Source: Natrarchaeobaculum aegyptiacum (GTDB lineage Archaea > Halobacteriota > Halobacteria > Halobacteriales > Natrialbaceae). From it: a DNA stretch of 64,000 nt. The DNA is taken from assembly GCF_002156705.1 (NCBI RefSeq), contig NZ_CP019893.1, forward strand, positions 3,866,547-3,930,546, written 5' to 3'. The translations under genes were made by a program, and so were the position numbers. The notes below the pieces were generated by a model. That model ran no database searches. It saw only the letters and a list, made by a program, of their open reading frames with translations, and was not told where the DNA came from. Shown piece by piece: positions 62,484 through 64,000 of the stretch; within the stretch, counting starts at the first letter, position 1; each line of letters opens with the position of its first letter.

Positions 62484-63308
62484 TCAGGAATCGTCAGCCG
62501 AGGTCTCCGCCTGTTCGTCCGGGCGCTCTGTCGCCCGCCGGAGCAGTCCAAGGAAGGTGTTCGCCTCTCGAGTCGTAAGGTCAGCCCGACCGAACACTCG
62601 TCGAACCATCCGCATCGTCTTGGCTCGCTTTTCTTCTGGGTGGTTCAGTTCTGCGAGGAGCGCTTCCCACTGGTCGTAGAGTCGCTCGAGAGTCGGTTCC
62701 GGTGCTCGAACGCGGTCGACGTCCGGGAGTTGCGTCTCTTCGGGTGAGAGCGTCAGCGACCGAAGTTCGTAGAGCGTGATCGTCGCCGCTTGCCCGAGGT
62801 TGAGGACGGGATACTCGGCGTTTGCGGGGATCGAACAGATCTCGTCGATTCGAGCCAGTTCTTCGTTCGTCAGGCCGATCCGTTCCCGACCGAATACGAG
62901 GGCGGTTTTCGCTTCGACCGTCGGTAGCCGGATCGCGAGTTCGGCGGGCGTCGAGAACGGAAATCGAACGTGGCTGCGATCGTCTTCGTTGGTCACTGCA
63001 GTACATCCGATCGTGTGGTATTCGGAGACGAGTTCGTCGAACGTGAGTTCGGTCGCGTTCGGGAGAACGTCGTCTCGAGCGTGTCCAGCGAAGCCGTATG
63101 CCTCGCCATCCGGATCCAGATCCGGTGGATCGATCAAGAGGAGGTCCTCGAATCCGAAGTTCTTCATCGCTCGAGCGATGGTGCCGACGTTGCCGGGCGA
63201 CTGGGCGTCGACGACTGCGACGGCGGGAGGCGAGCGGGTGAGCGGTCGAGTGTCGTCTGCGGTCGTATCGGTTTCGACGCTCCGATCCGGGTCTGGCGAA
63301 TTGCTCAT
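62484..63308 (-). CDS. trmJ: SPOUT RNA methyltransferase TrmJ
   Basis: A 274-residue SpoU/TrmH-class enzyme that adds 2'-O-methyl to tRNA, position 32 in relatives. Motifs: VAVVDAQSPGNVGTIARAMKNFGFEDLLLIDPP (motif 1), ALVFGRERIGLTNEEL (motif 2) and IPANAEYPVLNLGQAATITLYEL (motif 3, knot). The N-terminal 25 residues and the last 15 are disordered. It reads away from the ORB-like repeats on its upstream side. Confidence 0.9.
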   Translation of the reverse strand: MSNSPDPDRSVETDTTADDTRPLTRSPPAVAVVDAQSPGNVGTIARAMKNFGFEDLLLIDPPDLDPDGEAYGFAGHARDDVLPNATELTFDELVSEYHTIGCTAVTNEDDRSHVRFPFSTPAELAIRLPTVEAKTALVFGRERIGLTNEELARIDEICSIPANAEYPVLNLGQAATITLYELRSLTLSPEETQLPDVDRVRAPEPTLERLYDQWEALLAELNHPEEKRAKTMRMVRRVFGRADLTTREANTFLGLLRRATERPDEQAETSADDS

Positions 63309-63537
63309 GCGTTCTGGATATCGTTATTAGCGAGCATGTATTCGGGATATCGTTGCTGGCGAGACGGTGGTGTAGCGTCTCGAGGCTGAAACACTCCCCC
63401 GAGAGTCGTCGTCTTCGTGAGTGCTATCCGTCCGGCCGACAAAAGTGGTCCGTTCTGCGGTACTTTCTGGCTGTCGAGGCCGAAAACTTGGGTTTCGAGG
63501 TCGAACGCGAACGATTGTGGCGGACATTGAGACGGGG

Positions 63538-63952
63538 ACACACCCCCGTCGCGTTTGTAACGGCGAATGCGTGGGGGTACTGGAAACGTACACACCTCCG
63601 TCGCGGATGAAAATTTCGGGACATCCACGTCCGAATCCGCCAAAATCGACCCGTTCGAAATTACGTCACCATCCGTTCACCGTTACATCCGCGATGGGGG
63701 TGTGTGTCCCCTCCAACGTCTTCGGCGGGCACGGTCGTCGAGTTCGACGTCACTGTTCGAGTGCTCGTCCTCGACTCGGCAAAAACCCACCAGGGGACCA
63801 CCTTCCTCCACCCCGTTACACCCGCGACGGGGGTGTGGGTGCGCGTTCGTCGAAGATAGACACGCGAGGGATGCCGTTCATCAATAATTCAGCCAACGGC
63901 TCGAATCAAACCGTCTCGAGCCGCTAACACGTCGAATTTACACCCGCGATCG
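63538..63952. other. Cluster of ORB-like repeats, putative replication origin
   Basis: A motif close to ttacayccgcgaygggggtgtg occurs in minus orientation at 63538-63563 and 63590-63613 and in plus orientation at 63680-63707 and 63813-63840. A fifth, partial copy (tttacacccgcgatcg) lies at 63937-63952. The two inner copies face each other across about 65 bases with gaaaatttc and cgaaattacg tracts. Opposed Orc1/Cdc6-binding (ORB) repeats with a G-rich end around an unwinding element are the layout of haloarchaeal origins. The gene expected for the initiator is not in the window. Confidence 0.62.
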
Positions 63953-64000
63953 ATCTCCATACGCTTAAGGGGGTCCACTCGGAAGCCACGCGATACTGCA

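Overview
The window is chromosomal DNA from a halophilic archaeon, most likely of the Natrialbales-type haloarchaea. The evidence is high GC, proteins very rich in Asp and Glu, many Tat (RR) lipoproteins, leaderless starts with a TATA box about 25-30 bases upstream, and archaeal or haloarchaeal marker genes: rpoL, srp19, gar1, gatE, dph2, a salactin-type actin, a bacterioruberin-pathway hydratase and a presenilin-type protease. No rRNA, tRNA or CRISPR array was recognised.

Layout. 1-22.2 kb is mainly core genome: small regulators and lipoproteins, hisF (followed by a 133-bp tandem duplication of its own 3' end), a cupin, rpoL, a rhomboid protease, a MacB/FtsX-type ABC exporter, a METTL5-type methylase, salactin with a membrane partner, dph2, a metallo-beta-lactamase-fold hydrolase and an acidic coiled-coil protein. 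22.35-26.0 kb is an integrative element bounded by 19-bp inverted repeats. It holds a decayed and an intact copy of one integrase module (DUF5805-like regulator plus tyrosine recombinase) pointing away from each other, and a fusion of an HNH nuclease to a recombinase domain that has lost catalytic residues. 26.2-34.7 kb returns to core genes: cruF, fumC, two PH-domain membrane proteins, a BolA/NifU pair and cysS, with two kinds of short structured repeats between them.

34.9-39 kb is a more AT-rich island with a three-gene ABC-2 transporter and a Tat-exported protein of unknown role, ending in a dead HNH-repeat gene and a second copy of one repeat. DUF6517 lipoprotein and presenilin genes follow. 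41.5-48.2 kb is the most unusual part: a 752-residue protein with a DUF4157 (eCIS-core, HELVH) domain, followed on the same strand by six tandem genes that alternate between two related subfamilies (B-A-B-A-psiB-A) and end in a further B fragment. I know no name for these families; the layout resembles a polymorphic toxin followed by an immunity-gene array. 48.2-50.2 kb holds an IS4-type transposase fragment and low-information DNA.

50.2-64 kb is again mostly core: srp19-gar1, a vitamin B12/siderophore-type ABC importer (its binding protein carries about 18 copies of an 11-residue Asp/Ser/Gly repeat), a PAS histidine kinase, gatE, an HTH/zinc-ribbon regulator, a HEAT-repeat protein, a RecA-like-fold protein and trmJ. 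Between the last two is a 43-bp array with eight CTAG sites. The right end carries four or five ORB-like repeats in two opposed pairs, suggesting a replication origin whose orc1/cdc6 gene would lie just outside the window.
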